A stretch of 64,000 nucleotides of DNA from Anaspis maculata (taxonomy: Eukaryota; Arthropoda; Insecta; Coleoptera; Scraptiidae), in assembly GCA_949128115.1 (NCBI GenBank), contig OX421968.1, positions 56,499,423-56,563,422 on the forward strand, in the 5' to 3' direction. Position numbers and translations under genes: made by a program. This document shows positions 49,601-63,640 of this stretch, in pieces. The notes under the pieces are model-generated. The model worked only from the letters and a program-made list of their open reading frames with translations, was not told the origin of the DNA and did no database searches. Every line of letters begins with the position of its first letter. Positions within the stretch are counted from its first letter, which is position 1.

Positions 49601-51690
49601 CACGTGACTTTTGAAACGATCGGTCACGACTTTTGGAGTTGGCAGCTTCTTGTTCCAAACGCAACATCTGACGAACAAACACAAATATCAAAAAAAAAGA
49701 CACAATTGTTATCCAAAAAGTTCAGGCTCCAACCCACGTGACTCCAGGCTTTAACCCACGTGACTTTGAAAACGATCGGTCACGACTTTTGGAGTTGTCA
49801 GCTACTTGTTCCAAACGCAACATCTGACGAACGAACACAAATATAGAAGAAAAGACACAATTGTTATCCAAAAAGTTCAGGCTTCAACCCACGTGACTTC
49901 AGGCTTCAACCCACGTGACTTCAGGCTCCAACCCACGTGACTTTTGAAACGAACGGTCACGACTTTTGGAGTTGTCAGCTACTTGTTCCAAACGCAACAT
50001 CTGACGAACGAACACAAATATAGAAGAAAAGACACATGTGTTATCCAAAAAAGTCAGGTTTTAACCCACGTGACTTCAGGCTTCAACCCACGTGACTTCA
50101 GGCTTCAACCCACGTGACTTTGAAAACGATCGGTCACCACTTTTGAAGTTGGCAGCTATTCTTTCCAAACGCAACATCTGACTAACGAACACAAATTTAA
50201 GAAGAAAAGACGCAATTGTTATCCAAAAAGTTCAGGTTTTAACCCACGTGACTTCAGGCTTCAACCCACGTGACTTCAGGCTCCAACCCACGTGACTTTT
50301 GAAACGATCGGTCACGACTTTTGGAGTTGTCAGCTACTTGTTCCAAACGCAACATCTGACGAACGAACACAAATATAGAAGAAAAGACACAATTGTTATC
50401 CAAAAAGTTGAGGTTTTAACCCACGTGACTTCAGGCTTCAACCCACGTGACTTCAGGCTTCAACCCACGTGACTTTGAAAACGAACGGTCACGACTTCTG
50501 GAGTTGTCAGCTACTTGTTCCAAACGCAACATCTGACGAACGAACACAAATATAGAAGAAAAGACACAATTGTTATCCAAAAAGTTCAGGTTTCAACCCA
50601 CGTGACTTCAGGCTTCAACCCACGTGACTTCAGGCTTCAACCCACGTGACTTTGAAAACGATCGGTCACCACTTTTGAAGTTGGCAGCTACTCTTTCCAA
50701 ACGCAACATCTGACTTAACGAACACAAATATAGAAGAAAAGACGCAATTGTTATCCAAAAAGTTCAGGTTTTAACCCACGTGACTTCAGGCTTCAACCCA
50801 CGTGACTTCAGGCTCCAACCCACGTGACTTTGAAAACGATCGGTCACCACTTTTGAAGTTGGCAGCTACTCTTTCCAAACGCAACATCTGACGAACGAAC
50901 ACAAATATAGAAAAAAAGACACAATTGTTATCTCAAAAGTTCAGGTTTTAACCCACGTGACTTCAGGCTCCAACCCACGTGACTTTTGAAACGATCGGTC
51001 ACGACTTTTGGAGTTGGCAGCTTCTTGTTCCAAACGCAACATCTGACGAACAAACACAAATATCAAAAAAAAAGACACAATTGTTATCCAAAAAGTTCAG
51101 GCTCCAACCCACGTGACTCCAGGCTTTAACCCACGTGACTTTGAAAACGATCGGTCACCACTTTTGAAGTTGGCAGCTACTCTTTCCAAACGCAACATCT
51201 GACGAACGAACAAAAATATAGAAAAGAAGACACAATTGTTATCCAAAAAGTTCAGGTTTGATCCCACGTGACTCCGGGCTCCAACCCACGTGACTTCAGG
51301 CGCCAACCCACGTGACTTTGAGAACGATCGGTCACCACCTCTGAAGTTGGCAGCTACCCTTTCCAAACGCAACATCTGACGAACGAACACAAATATAGAA
51401 AAAAAGACACAATTGTTATCCAAAAAGTTCAAGTTTTAACCCACGTGACTTCAGGCTTCAACCCACGTGACTTTCAAAACGATCGGTCACCACTCTTGGA
51501 GTTGGCAGCTTTTTGTTCCAAACGCAACATCTGACGAACGAACACAAATATCAAAAAAAAAGACACAATTGTTATCCAAAAAGTTCAGGCTCCAACCCAC
51601 GTGACTCCAGGCTCCAACCCACGTGACTTTTGAAACGATCGGTCACGACTTTTGGAGTTGGCAGCTTCTTGTTCCAAACGCAACATCTGA
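49562..51690 (+). repeat. 2.1-kb block, left copy (spacing 3,593)
   Basis: Matches 53,155-55,285 at 3,593 bp. Shared markers are ACACATGTGT (50,032 and 53,625), AAATTTAAGAAG, GACTTCTGGAG, GTTGAGG, CTGACTTAACG and GAACAAAAATATAG. It partly overlaps the right end of the 6.3-kb block. Confidence 0.87.
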
Positions 51691-53143
51691 CGAACGATCA
51701 CAAATATAAAAAAAAAAGACACAATTGTTATCCAAAAAGTTCAGGCTCCAACCCACGTGACTCCAGGCTCCAACCCACGTGACTCCAGGCTCCAACCCAC
51801 GTGACTTCAGGCTTCAACCCACGTGACTTTGAGAACGATCGGTCACCACTTTTGAAGTTGGCAGCTACTCTTTCCAATCGCAACATCTGACGAACGAACA
51901 CAAATATAGAAAAAAAGACACAATTGTTATCCAAAAAGTTCAGGTTCTAACCCACGTGACTTCAGGCTTCAACCCACGTGACTTTGAAAACGATCGGTCA
52001 CCATTTTTGAAGTTGGCTGCTACTCTTTCCAAACGCAACATCTGACGAACGAACACAATAATAGAAAGAAAGACACAATTGTTATCCAAAAAGTTCAGGT
52101 TTGAATCCACGTGACTCCAGGCTCCAACCCACATGACTTCAGGCTTCAACCCACGTGACTTTTAAAACGATCGGTCACCACTTTTGATGTTGGCAGCTAC
52201 TTGTTCCAAACGCAACATCTGACTACCGAACACAAATATAGAAGAAAAGACACAATTGTTATCCAAAAAGTTCAGGTTTTAACCCACGTGACTTCAGGCT
52301 TCAACCCACGTGACTTCAGGCTTCAACCCACGTGACTTTGAAAACGATCGGTCACCACTTTTGAAGTTGGCAGCTATTCTTTCCAAACGCAACATCTGAC
52401 TAACGAACACAAATTTAAGAAGAAAAGACGCAATTGTCATCCAAAAAGTTCAGGTTTTAACCCACGTGACTTCAGGCTTCAACCCACGTGACTTCAGGCT
52501 CCAACCCACGTGACTTTTGAAACGATCGGTCACGACTTTTGGAGTTGTCAGCTACTTGTTCCAAACGCAACATCTGACGAACGAACACAAATATAGAAGA
52601 AAAGACACAATTGTTATCCAAAAAGTTGAGGTTTCAACCCACGTGACTTCAGGCTTCAACCCACGTGACTTCAGGCTTCAACCCACGTGACTTTGAAAAC
52701 GAACGGTCACGACTTTTGGAGTTGTCAGCTACTTGTTCCAAACGCAACATCTGACGAACGAACACAAATATAGAAGAAAAGACACAATTGTTATCCAAAA
52801 AGTTCAGGTTTCAACCCACGTGACTTCAGGCTTCAACCCACGTGACTTCAGGCTTCAACCCACGTGACTTTGAAAACGATCGGTCACCACTTTTGAAGTT
52901 GGCAGCTACTCTTTCCAAACGCAACATCTGACTTAACGAACACAAATATAGAAGAAAAGACGCAATTGTTATCCAAAAAGTTCAGGTTTTAACCCACGTG
53001 ACTTCAGGCTTCAACCCACGTGACTTCAGGCTCCAACCCACGTGACTTTGAAAACGATCGGTCACCACTTTTGAAGTTGGCAGCTACTCTTTCCAAACGC
53101 AACATCTGACGAACGAACACAAATATAGAAAAAAAGACACAAT
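51660..53143 (+). repeat. Copy of 46,492-47,975
   Basis: Matches at a spacing of 5,168 bp, from GAACGATCACAAATAT through CACAATAATAG, ACCCACATGAC, GACTACCGAAC, AAATTTAAGAAG, ACGAACGGTC and CTGACTTAACG. It ends where GTTATCTCAAAAG replaces GTTATCCAAAAAG. It lies between the two copies of the 2.1-kb block. Confidence 0.83.
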
Positions 53144-53154
53144 TGTTATCTCAA

Positions 53155-55285
53155 AAGTTCAGGTTTTAACCCACGTGACTTCAGGCTCCAACCCACGTGA
53201 CTTTTGAAACGATCGGTCACGACTTTTGGAGTTGGCAGCTTCTTGTTCCAAACGCAACATCTGACGAACAAACACAAATATCAAAAAAAAAGACACAATT
53301 GTTATCCAAAAAGTTCAGGCTCCAACCCACGTGACTCCAGGCTTTAACCCACGTGACTTTGAAAACGATCGGTCACGACTTTTGGAGTTGTCAGCTACTT
53401 GTTCCAAACGCAACATCTGACGAACGAACACAAATATAGAAGAAAAGACACAATTGTTATCCAAAAAGTTCAGGCTTCAACCCACGTGACTTCAGGCTTC
53501 AACCCACGTGACTTCAGGCTCCAACCCACGTGACTTTTGAAACGAACGGTCACGACTTTTGGAGTTGTCAGCTACTTGTTCCAAACGCAACATCTGACGA
53601 ACGAACACAAATATAGAAGAAAAGACACATGTGTTATCCAAAAAAGTCAGGTTTTAACCCACGTGACTTCAGGCTTCAACCCACGTGACTTCAGGCTTCA
53701 ACCCACGTGACTTTGAAAACGATCGGTCACCACTTTTGAAGTTGGCAGCTATTCTTTCCAAACGCAACATCTGACTAACGAACACAAATTTAAGAAGAAA
53801 AGACGCAATTGTTATCCAAAAAGTTCAGGTTTTAACCCACGTGACTTCAGGCTTCAACCCACGTGACTTCAGGCTCCAACCCACGTGACTTTTGAAACGA
53901 TCGGTCACGACTTTTGGAGTTGTCAGCTACTTGTTCCAAACGCAACATCTGACGAACGAACACAAATATAGAAGAAAAGACACAATTGTTATCCAAAAAG
54001 TTGAGGTTTTAACCCACGTGACTTCAGGCTTCAACCCACGTGACTTCAGGCTTCAACCCACGTGACTTTGAAAACGAACGGTCACGACTTCTGGAGTTGT
54101 CAGCTACTTGTTCCAAACGCAACATCTGACGAACGAACACAAATATAGAAGAAAAGACACAATTGTTATCCAAAAAGTTCAGGTTTCAACCCACGTGACT
54201 TCAGGCTTCAACCCACGTGACTTCAGGCTTCAACCCACGTGACTTTGAAAACGATCGGTCACCACTTTTGAAGTTGGCAGCTACTCTTTCCAAACGCAAC
54301 ATCTGACTTAACGAACACAAATATAGAAGAAAAGACGCAATTGTTATCCAAAAAGTTCAGGTTTTAACCCACGTGACTTCAGGCTTCAACCCACGTGACT
54401 TCAGGCTCCAACCCACGTGACTTTGAAAACGATCGGTCACCACTTTTGAAGTTGGCAGCTACTCTTTCCAAACGCAACATCTGACGAACGAACACAAATA
54501 TAGAAAAAAAGACACAATTGTTATCTCAAAAGTTCAGGTTTTAACCCACGTGACTTCAGGCTCCAACCCACGTGACTTTTGAAACGATCGGTCACGACTT
54601 TTGGAGTTGGCAGCTTCTTGTTCCAAACGCAACATCTGACGAACAAACACAAATATCAAAAAAAAAGACACAATTGTTATCCAAAAAGTTCAGGCTCCAA
54701 CCCACGTGACTCCAGGCTTTAACCCACGTGACTTTGAAAACGATCGGTCACCACTTTTGAAGTTGGCAGCTACTCTTTCCAAACGCAACATCTGACGAAC
54801 GAACAAAAATATAGAAAAGAAGACACAATTGTTATCCAAAAAGTTCAGGTTTGATCCCACGTGACTCCGGGCTCCAACCCACGTGACTTCAGGCGCCAAC
54901 CCACGTGACTTTGAGAACGATCGGTCACCACCTCTGAAGTTGGCAGCTACCCTTTCCAAACGCAACATCTGACGAACGAACACAAATATAGAAAAAAAGA
55001 CACAATTGTTATCCAAAAAGTTCAAGTTTTAACCCACGTGACTTCAGGCTTCAACCCACGTGACTTTCAAAACGATCGGTCACCACTCTTGGAGTTGGCA
55101 GCTTTTTGTTCCAAACGCAACATCTGACGAACGAACACAAATATCAAAAAAAAAGACACAATTGTTATCCAAAAAGTTCAGGCTCCAACCCACGTGACTC
55201 CAGGCTCCAACCCACGTGACTTTTGAAACGATCGGTCACGACTTTTGGAGTTGGCAGCTTCTTGTTCCAAACGCAACATCTGACG
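53155..55285 (+). repeat. 2.1-kb block, right copy
   Basis: The second copy at +3,593 of 49,562-51,690, with identical marker order. It ends at CACAAATATTAAAAAAAAAG (55,285), where the left copy has GAACGATCACAAATATAAAA. Confidence 0.87.
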
Positions 55286-56480
55286 AACGAACACAAATAT
55301 TAAAAAAAAAGACACAATTGTTATCCAAAAAGTTCAGGTTTTAACCCACGTGACTTCAGGCTTCAACCCACGTGACTTCAGGCTTCAACCCACGTGACTT
55401 TGAAAACGATCGGTCACCACTTTTGAAGTTGGCAGCTACTCTTTCCAAACGCAACATCTGACTAACGAACACAAATATAGAAGAAAAGACACAATTGTTA
55501 TCCAAAAAGTTCAGGTTTCAACCCACGTGACTTCAGGCTTCAACCCACGTGACTTCAGGCTCCAACCCACGTGACTTTTGAAACAATCGGTCACGACTTT
55601 TGGAGTTGTCAGCTACTTGTTCCAAACGCAACATCTGACGAACGAACACAAATATAGAAGAAAAGACACAATTGTTATCCAAAAAGTTCAGGTTTCAACC
55701 CACGTGACTTCAGGCTTCAACCCACGTGACTTCAGGCTTCAACCCACGTGACTTCAGGCTTCAACCCACGTGACTTTGAAAACGATCGGTCACCACTTTT
55801 GAAGTTGGCAGCTTCTTGTTCCAAACGCAACATCTGACGAACGAACACAAATATCAAAAAAAAGACACAATTGTTATCCAAAAAGTTCAGGCTCCAACCC
55901 ACGTGACTTCAGGCTTTAACCCACGTGACTTCAGGCTCCAACCCACGTGACTTTTGAAACGATCGGTCACGACTTTTGGAGTTGTCAGCTACTTGTTCCA
56001 AACGCAACATCTGACGAACGAACACAAATATAGAAGAAAAGACACAATTGTTATCCAAAAAGTTCAGGTTTTAACCCACGTGACTCCAGGCTTCAACCCA
56101 CGTGACTTCAGGCTTCAACCCACGTGACTTTGAAAACGATCGGTCACCACTTTTGAAGTTGGCAGCTACTCTTTCCAAACGCAACATCTGACTAACGAAC
56201 ACAAATATAGAAGAAAAGACACAATTGTTATCCAAAAAGTTCAGGTTTCAACCCACGTGACTTCAGGCTTCAACCCACGTGACTTCAGGCTTCAACCCAC
56301 GTGACTTCAGGCTCCAACCCACGTGACTTTTGAAACGATCGGTCACGACTTTTGGAGTTGTCAGCTACTTGTTCCAAACGCAACATCTGACGAACGAACA
56401 CAAATATAGAAGAAAAGACACAATTGTTATCCAAAAAGTTCAGGTTTTAACCCACGTGACTTCAGGCTTCAACCCACGTG
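55286..56480 (+). repeat. Copy of 42,600-43,780
   Basis: Matches at a spacing of 12,702 bp, including the GAAACAATCGG marker and the AAATATCAAAAAAAAGAC monomer. It breaks off where this copy reads straight into a GAAAACG core and the 43.7-kb region has another 22-bp element. Confidence 0.8.
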
Positions 56481-57309
56481 ACTTTGAAAACGATCGGTCA
56501 CCACTTTTGAAGTTGGCAGCTACTCTTTCCAAACGCAACATCTGACGAACAAACACAAATATAGAGAAAAAGACACAATTGTTATCCAAAAAGTTCAGGT
56601 TCTAACCCACGTGACTTCAGGCTTCAACCCACGTGACTTCGGGCTTCAACCCACGTGACTTCAGGCTTTAACCCACGTGACTTTGAAAACGATCGGTCAC
56701 CATTTTTGAAGTTGGCTGCTACTCTTTCCAAACGCAACATCTGACGAACGAACACAAATATAGAAAGAAAGACACAATTGTTATCCAAAAAGTTCAGGTT
56801 TGAACCCACGTGACTCCAGGCTCCAACCCACGTGACTTTTGAAACGATCGGTCACCACTTTTGATGTTGGCAGCTACTTGTTCCAAACGCAACATCTGAC
56901 GAACGAACACAAATATAGAAGAAAAGACACAATTGTTATCCAAAAAGTTCAGGTTTTAACCCACGTGACTCCAGGCTTCAACCCACGTGACTTCAGTCTC
57001 CAACCCACGTGACTTTGAAAACGATCGGTCACCACTTTTGAAGTTGGCAGCTACTCTTTCCAAACGCATCATCTGACGAACGAACACAAATATAGAAAAA
57101 AAGACACAATTGTTATCCAAAAAGATCAGGTTTGATCCCACGTGACTCCAGGCTCCAACCCACGTGACTTCAGGCGCCAACTCACGTGACTTTGAGAACG
57201 ATCGGTCACCACTTTTGAAGTTGGCAGCTACCCTTTCCAAACGCAACATCCGACGAACGAACACAAATATAGAAAAAAAGACACAATTGTTATCCAAAAA
57301 GTCCAAGTT
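56481..57309 (+). repeat. Chimeric segment before the right 6.3-kb block
   Basis: The left part matches 37,698-38,340 at 18,783 bp (AACAAACAC, CTTCGGGCTTC, GGCTTTAACCC). The right part is a GATCCC / GGCGCC monomer pair of the type near 3,000 and 20,650, with private changes AAAAAGATCAGG, CAACTCACG and ACATCCGACG. Confidence 0.78.
56956..57306 (-). other. Longest open frame in the window (116 codons), judged not a gene
   Basis: This minus-strand frame spans almost two monomers and encodes a peptide with two copies of NNCVFFSIFVFV, a hydrophobic stretch, and two of RLERVAANFKSGDRSFSKSR. Frames of the same type and 60-111 codons recur dozens of times at the satellite period. The starts I checked in this family are TTG or GTG. 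I see no promoter, ribosome site, splice arrangement or codon-level conservation separate from the repeat. The frames close at TGA, TAG or TAA created by the 22-bp element. I regard them as by-products of the monomer; see the finding on the 59-codon monomer. Confidence 0.8.
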
Positions 57310-60300
57310 TTAACCCACGTGACTTCAGGCTTCAACCCACGTGACTTCAGGCTTCAACCCACGTGACTTTCAAAACAATCGGTCACCACTTTAGGAGTTG
57401 GCAGCTTTTTGTTCCAAACGCAACATCTGACGAACGAACACAAATATAAAAAAAAAGACACAATTGTTATCCAAAAAGTTTAGGCTCCAACCCACGTGAC
57501 TCTAGGCTCCAACCCACGTGACTTCAGGCTTCAACCCACGTGACTTTGAGAACGATCGGTCACCACTTTCAAAGTTGGCAGCTACTCTTTCCAATCGCAT
57601 CATCTGACGAACGAACACAAATATAGAAAAAAAGACACAATTGTTATCCAAAAAGTTCAGGTTCTAACCCACGTGACTTCAGGCTTCAACCCACGTGACT
57701 TCAGGCTTCAACCCACGTGACTTTAGGCTTCAACCCACGTGACTTTGAAAACGATCGGTCACCATTTTTGAAGTTGGCTGCTACTCTTTCCAATCGCAAC
57801 ATCTGACGAACGAACACAAATATAGAAAAAAAGACACAATTGTTATCCAAAAAGTTCAGGTTCTAACCCACGTGACTTCAGGCTTCAACCCACGTGACTT
57901 CAGGCTCCAACCCACGTGACTCCAGGCTTCAGCCCACGTGACTTTTGAAACGATCGGTCACCACTTTTGAAGTTGGCAGCTACTCTTTCCAAACGCAACA
58001 TCTGACTAACGAACACAAATATAGAAGAAAAGACACAATTGTTATCCAAAAAGTTCAGGTTTTAACCCACGTGACTTCAGGCTTCAACCCACGTGACTTC
58101 AGGCTCCAACCCACGTGACTTTTGAAACGATCGGTCACGACTTTTGGAGTTGTCAGCTACTTGTTCCAAACGCAACATCTGACGAACGAACACAAATATA
58201 GAAGAAAAGACACAATTGTTATCCAAAAAGTTCAGGTTTCAACCCACGTGACTTCAGGCTTCAACCCACGTGACTTCAGGCTTCAACCCACGTGACTTCA
58301 GGCGCCAACCCACGTGACTTTGAGAACGATCGGTCACCACTTTTGAAGTTGGCAGCTACCCTTTCCAAACGCAACATCTGACGAACGAACACAAATATAG
58401 AAAAAAAGACACAATTGTTATCCAAAAAGTTCAAGTTTTAACCCACGTGACTTCAGGCTTCAACCCACGTGACTTCAGGCTTCAATCCACGTGACTTTCA
58501 AAACGATCGGTCACCACTTTTGGAGTTGGCAGCTTCTTGTTCCAAACGCAACATCTGACGAACGAACACAAATATAAAAAAAAGACACAATTGTTATCCA
58601 AAAAGTTCAGGCTCCAACCCACGTGACTCCAGGCTCCAACCCACGTGACTTCAAGCTTCAACCCACGTGACTTTGAGAACGATCGGTCACCACTTTTGAA
58701 GTTGGCAGCTACTCTTTCCAATCGCATCATCTGACGAACGAACACAAATATAGAAAAAAAGACACAATTGTTATCCAAAAAGTTCAGGTTCTAACCCACG
58801 TGACTTCAGGCTTCAACCCACGTGACTTCAGGCTCCAACCCACGTGACTTTGAAAACGATCGGTCACCACTTTTGAAGTTGGCAGCTACTCTTTCCAAAC
58901 GCAACATCTGACGAACGAACACAAATATAGAAAAAAAGACACAATTGTTATCTCAAAAGTTCAGGTTTTAACCCACGTGACTCCAGGCTCCAACCCACGT
59001 GACTTTTGAAACGATCGGTCACGACTTTTGGAGTTGGCAGCTTCTTGTTCCAAACGCAACATCTGACGAACAAACACAAATATCAAAAAAAAAGACACAA
59101 TTGTTATCCAAAAAGTTCAGGCTCCAACCCACGTGACTCCAGGCTTTAACCCACGTGACTTTGAAAACGATCGGTCACCACTTTTGAAGTTGGCAGCTAC
59201 TCTTTCCAAACGCAACATCTGACGAACGAACACAAATATAGAAAAGAAGACACAATTGTTATCCAAAAAGTTCAGGTTCGATCCCACGTGACTCCGGGCT
59301 CCAACCCACGTGACTTCAGGCGCCAACCCACGTGACTTTGAGAACGATCGGTCACCACCTCTGAAGTTGGCAGCTACCCTTTCCAAACGCAACATCTGAC
59401 GAACGAACACAAATATAGAAAAAAAGACACAATTGTTATCCAAAAAGTTCAAGTTTTAACCCACGTGACTTCAGGCTTCAACCCACGTGACTTTCAAAAC
59501 GATCGGTCACCACTCTTGGAGTTGGCAGCTTTTTGTTCCAAACGCAACATCTGACGAACGAACACAAATATCAAAAAAAAAGACACAATTGTTATCCAAA
59601 AAGTTCAGGCTCCAACCCACGTGACTCCAGGCTCCAACCCACGTGACTTTTGAAACGATCGGTCACGACTTTTGGAGTTGGCAGCTTCTTGTTCCAAACG
59701 CAACATCTGACGAACGAACACAAATATCAAAAAAAAAGACACAATTGTTATCCAAAAAGTTCAGGCTCCAACCCACGTGACTCCAGGCTCCAACCCACGT
59801 GTCTTCAGGCTTCAACCCACGTGACTTTGAGAACGATCGGTCACCACTTTTGAAGTTGGCAGCTACCCTTTCCAAACGCAACATCTGACGAACGAACACA
59901 AATATAGAAAAAAAGACACAATTGTTATCCAAAAAGTTCAAGTTTTAACCCACGTGACTTCAGGCTTCAACCCATGTGACTTCAGGCTTCAACCCACGTG
60001 ACTTCAGGCTCCAACCCACGTGACTTTTGAAACGATCGGTCACGACTTTTGGAGTTGGCAGCTTCTTGTTCCAAACGCAACATCTGACGAACGATCACAA
60101 ATATAAAAAAAAAAGACACAATTGTTATCCAAAAAGTTCAGGCTCCAACCCACGTGACTCCAGGCTCCAACCCACGTGACTCCAGGCTCCAACCCACGTG
60201 ACTTCAGGCTTCAACCCACGTGACTTTGAGAACGATCGGTCACCACTTTTGAAGTTGGCAGCTACTCTTTCCAATCGCAACATCTGACGAACGAACACAA

Positions 60301-63300
60301 ATATATAAAAAAAGACACAATTGTTATCCAAAAAGTTCAGGTTCTAACCCACGTGACTTCAGGCTTCAACCCACGTGACTTTGAAAACGATCGGTCACCA
60401 TTTTTGAAGTTGGCTGCTACTCTTTCCAAACGCAACATCTGACGAACGAACACAATAATAGAAAGAAAGACACAATTGTTATCCAAAAAGTTCAGGTTTG
60501 AATCCACGTGACTCCAGGCTCCAACCCACATGACTTCAGGCTTCAACCCACGTGACTTTTAAAACGATCGGTCACCACTTTTGATGTTGGCAGCTACTTG
60601 TTCCAAACGCAACATCTGACTACCGAACACAAATATAGAAGAAAAGACACAATTGTTATCCAAAAAGTTCAGGTTTTAACCCACGTGACTTCAGGCTTCA
60701 ACCCACGTGACTTCAGGCTTCAACCCACGTGACTTTGAAAACGATCGGTCACCACTTTTGAAGTTGGCAGCTATTCTTTCCAAACGCAACATCTGACTAA
60801 CGAACACAAATTTAAGAAGAAAAGACGCAATTGTCATCCAAAAAGTTCAGGTTTTAACCCACGTGACTTCAGGCTTCAACCCACGTGACTTCAGGCTCCA
60901 ACCCACGTGACTTTTGAAACGATCGGTCACGACTTTTGGAGTTGTCAGCTACTTGTTCCAAACGCAACATCTGACGAACGAACACAAATATAGAAGAAAA
61001 GACACAATTGTTATCCAAAAAGTTGAGGTTTCAACCCACGTGACTTCAGGCTTCAACCCACGTGACTTCAGGCTTCAACCCACGTGACTTTGAAAACGAA
61101 CGGTCACGACTTTTGGAGTTGTCAGCTACTTGTTCCAAACGCAACATCTGACGAACGAACACAAATATAGAAGAAAAGACACAATTGTTATCCAAAAAGT
61201 TCAGGTTTCAACCCACGTGACTTCAGGCTTCAACCCACGTGACTTCAGGCTTCAACCCACGTGACTTTGAAAACGATCGGTCACCACTTTTGAAGTTGGC
61301 AGCTACTCTTTCCAAACGCAACATCTGACTTAACGAACACAAATATAGAAGAAAAGACGCAATTGTTATCCAAAAAGTTCAGGTTTTAACCCACGTGACT
61401 TCAGGCTTCAACCCACGTGACTTCAGGCTCCAACCCACGTGACTTTGAAAACGATCGGTCACCACTTTTGAAGTTGGCAGCTACTCTTTCCAAACGCAAC
61501 ATCTGACGAACGAACACAAATATAGAAAAAAAGACACAATTGTTATCCAAAAAGTTCAGGTTCGATCCCACGTGACTCCGGGCTCCAACCCACGTGACTT
61601 CAGGCGCCAACCCACGTGACTTTGAGAACGATCGGTCACCACCTCTGAAGTTGGCAGCTACCCTTTCCAAACGCAACATCTGACGAACGAACACAAATAT
61701 AGAAAAAAAGACACAATTGTTATCCAAAAAGTTCAAGTTTTAACCCACGTGACTTCAGGCTTCAACCCACGTGACTTTCAAAACGATCGGTCACCACTCT
61801 TGGAGTTGGCAGCTTTTTGTTCCAAACGCAACATCTGACGAACGAACACAAATATCAAAAAAAAAGACACAATTGTTATCCAAAAAGTTCAGGCTCCAAC
61901 CCACGTGACTCCAGGCTCCAACCCACGTGACTTTTGAAACGATCGGTCACGACTTTTGGAGTTGGCAGCTTCTTGTTCCAAACGCAACATCTGACGAACG
62001 AACACAAATATCAAAAAAAAAGACACAATTGTTATCCAAAAAGTTCAGGCTCCAACCCACGTGACTCCAGGCTCCAACCCACGTGTCTTCAGGCTTCAAC
62101 CCACGTGACTTTGAGAACGATCGGTCACCACTTTTGAAGTTGGCAGCTACCCTTTCCAAACGCAACATCTGACGAACGAACACAAATATAGAAAAAAAGA
62201 CACAATTGTTATCCAAAAAGTTCAAGTTTTAACCCACGTGACTTCAGGCTTCAACCCATGTGACTTCAGGCTTCAACCCACGTGACTTCAGGCTCCAACC
62301 CACGTGACTTTTGAAACGATCGGTCACGACTTTTGGAGTTGGCAGCTTCTTGTTCCAAACGCAACATCTGACGAACGATCACAAATATAAAAAAAAAAGA
62401 CACAATTGTTATCCAAAAAGTTCAGGCTCCAACCCACGTGACTCCAGGCTCCAACCCACGTGACTCCAGGCTCCAACCCACGTGACTTCAGGCTTCAACC
62501 CACGTGACTTTGAGAACGATCGGTCACCACTTTTGAAGTTGGCAGCTACTCTTTCCAATCGCAACATCTGACGAACGAACACAAATATAGAAAAAAAGAC
62601 ACAATTGTTATCCAAAAAGTTCAGGTTCTAACCCACGTGACTTCAGGCTTCAACCCACGTGACTTTGAAAACGATCGGTCACCATTTTTGAAGTTGGCTG
62701 CTACTCTTTCTAAACGCAACATCTGACGAACGAACACAATAATAGAAAGAAAGACACAATTGTTATCCAAAAAGTTCAGGTTTGAATCCACGTGACTCCA
62801 GGCTCCAACCCACATGACTTCAGGCTTCAACCCACGTGACTTTTAAAACGATCGGTCACCACTTTTGATGTTGGCAGCTACTTGTTCCAAACGCAACATC
62901 TGACTACCGAACACAAATATAGAAGAAAAGACACAATTGTTATCCAAAAAGTTCAGGTTTTAACCCACGTGACTTCAGGCTTCAACCCACGTGACTTCAG
63001 GCTTCAACCCACGTGACTTTGAAAACGATCGGTCACCACTTTTGAAGTTGGCAGCTATTCTTTCCAAACGCAACATCTGACTAACGAACACAAATTTAAG
63101 AAGAAAAGACGCAATTGTCATCCAAAAAGTTCAGGTTTTAACCCACGTGACTTCAGGCTCCAACCCACGTGACTTTTGAAACGATCGGTCACGACTTTTG
63201 GAGTTGGCAGCTTCTTGTTCCAAACGCAACATCTGACGAACAAACACAAATATCATAAAAAAAAGATACAATTGTTATCCAAAAAGTTCAGGCTCCAACC

Positions 63301-63640
63301 CACGTGACTCCAGGCTTTAACCCACGTGACTTTGAAAACGATCGGTCACGACTTTTGGAGTTGTCAGCTACTTGTTCCAAACGCAACATCTGACGAACGA
63401 ACACAAATATAGAAGAAAAGACACAATTGTTATCCAAAAAGTTCAGGCTTCAACCCACGTGACTTCAGGCTTCAACCCACGTGACTTCAGGCTCCAACCC
63501 ACGTGACTTTTGAAACGAACGGTCACGACTTTTGGAGTTGTCAGCTACTTGTTCCAAACGCAACATCTGACGAACGAACACAAATATAGAAGAAAAGACA
63601 CATGTGTTATCCAAAAAAGTCAGGTTTTAACCCACGTGAC
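57310..63640 (+). repeat. 6.3-kb block, right copy
   Basis: Repeats 43,745-50,075 with few changes: CAAAACAATCGG near 57,372, AAATATATAAAAAAAG near 60,300, CTTTCTAAACGC near 62,708, and TATCATAAAAAAAAGATAC near 63,250, which shifts the spacing by one base. It contains both copies of the 2,284-bp tandem duplication (59,117 and 61,401). Confidence 0.88.

Larger units (their letters stand above)
43745..50075 (+). repeat. 6.3-kb block, left copy
   Basis: Matches 57,310-63,640 at a spacing of 13,565 bp. Shared markers are CACTTTAGGAG (43,823), ACTCTAGGC, CACTTTCAAAG, GTTATCTCAAAAG, CACCTCTGAAG, ACCCACATGAC, GACTACCGAAC, AAATTTAAGAAG and ACACATGTGT. Upstream and downstream of the block the two regions differ. 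It contains the 2,284-bp tandem duplication in full. Confidence 0.88.
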
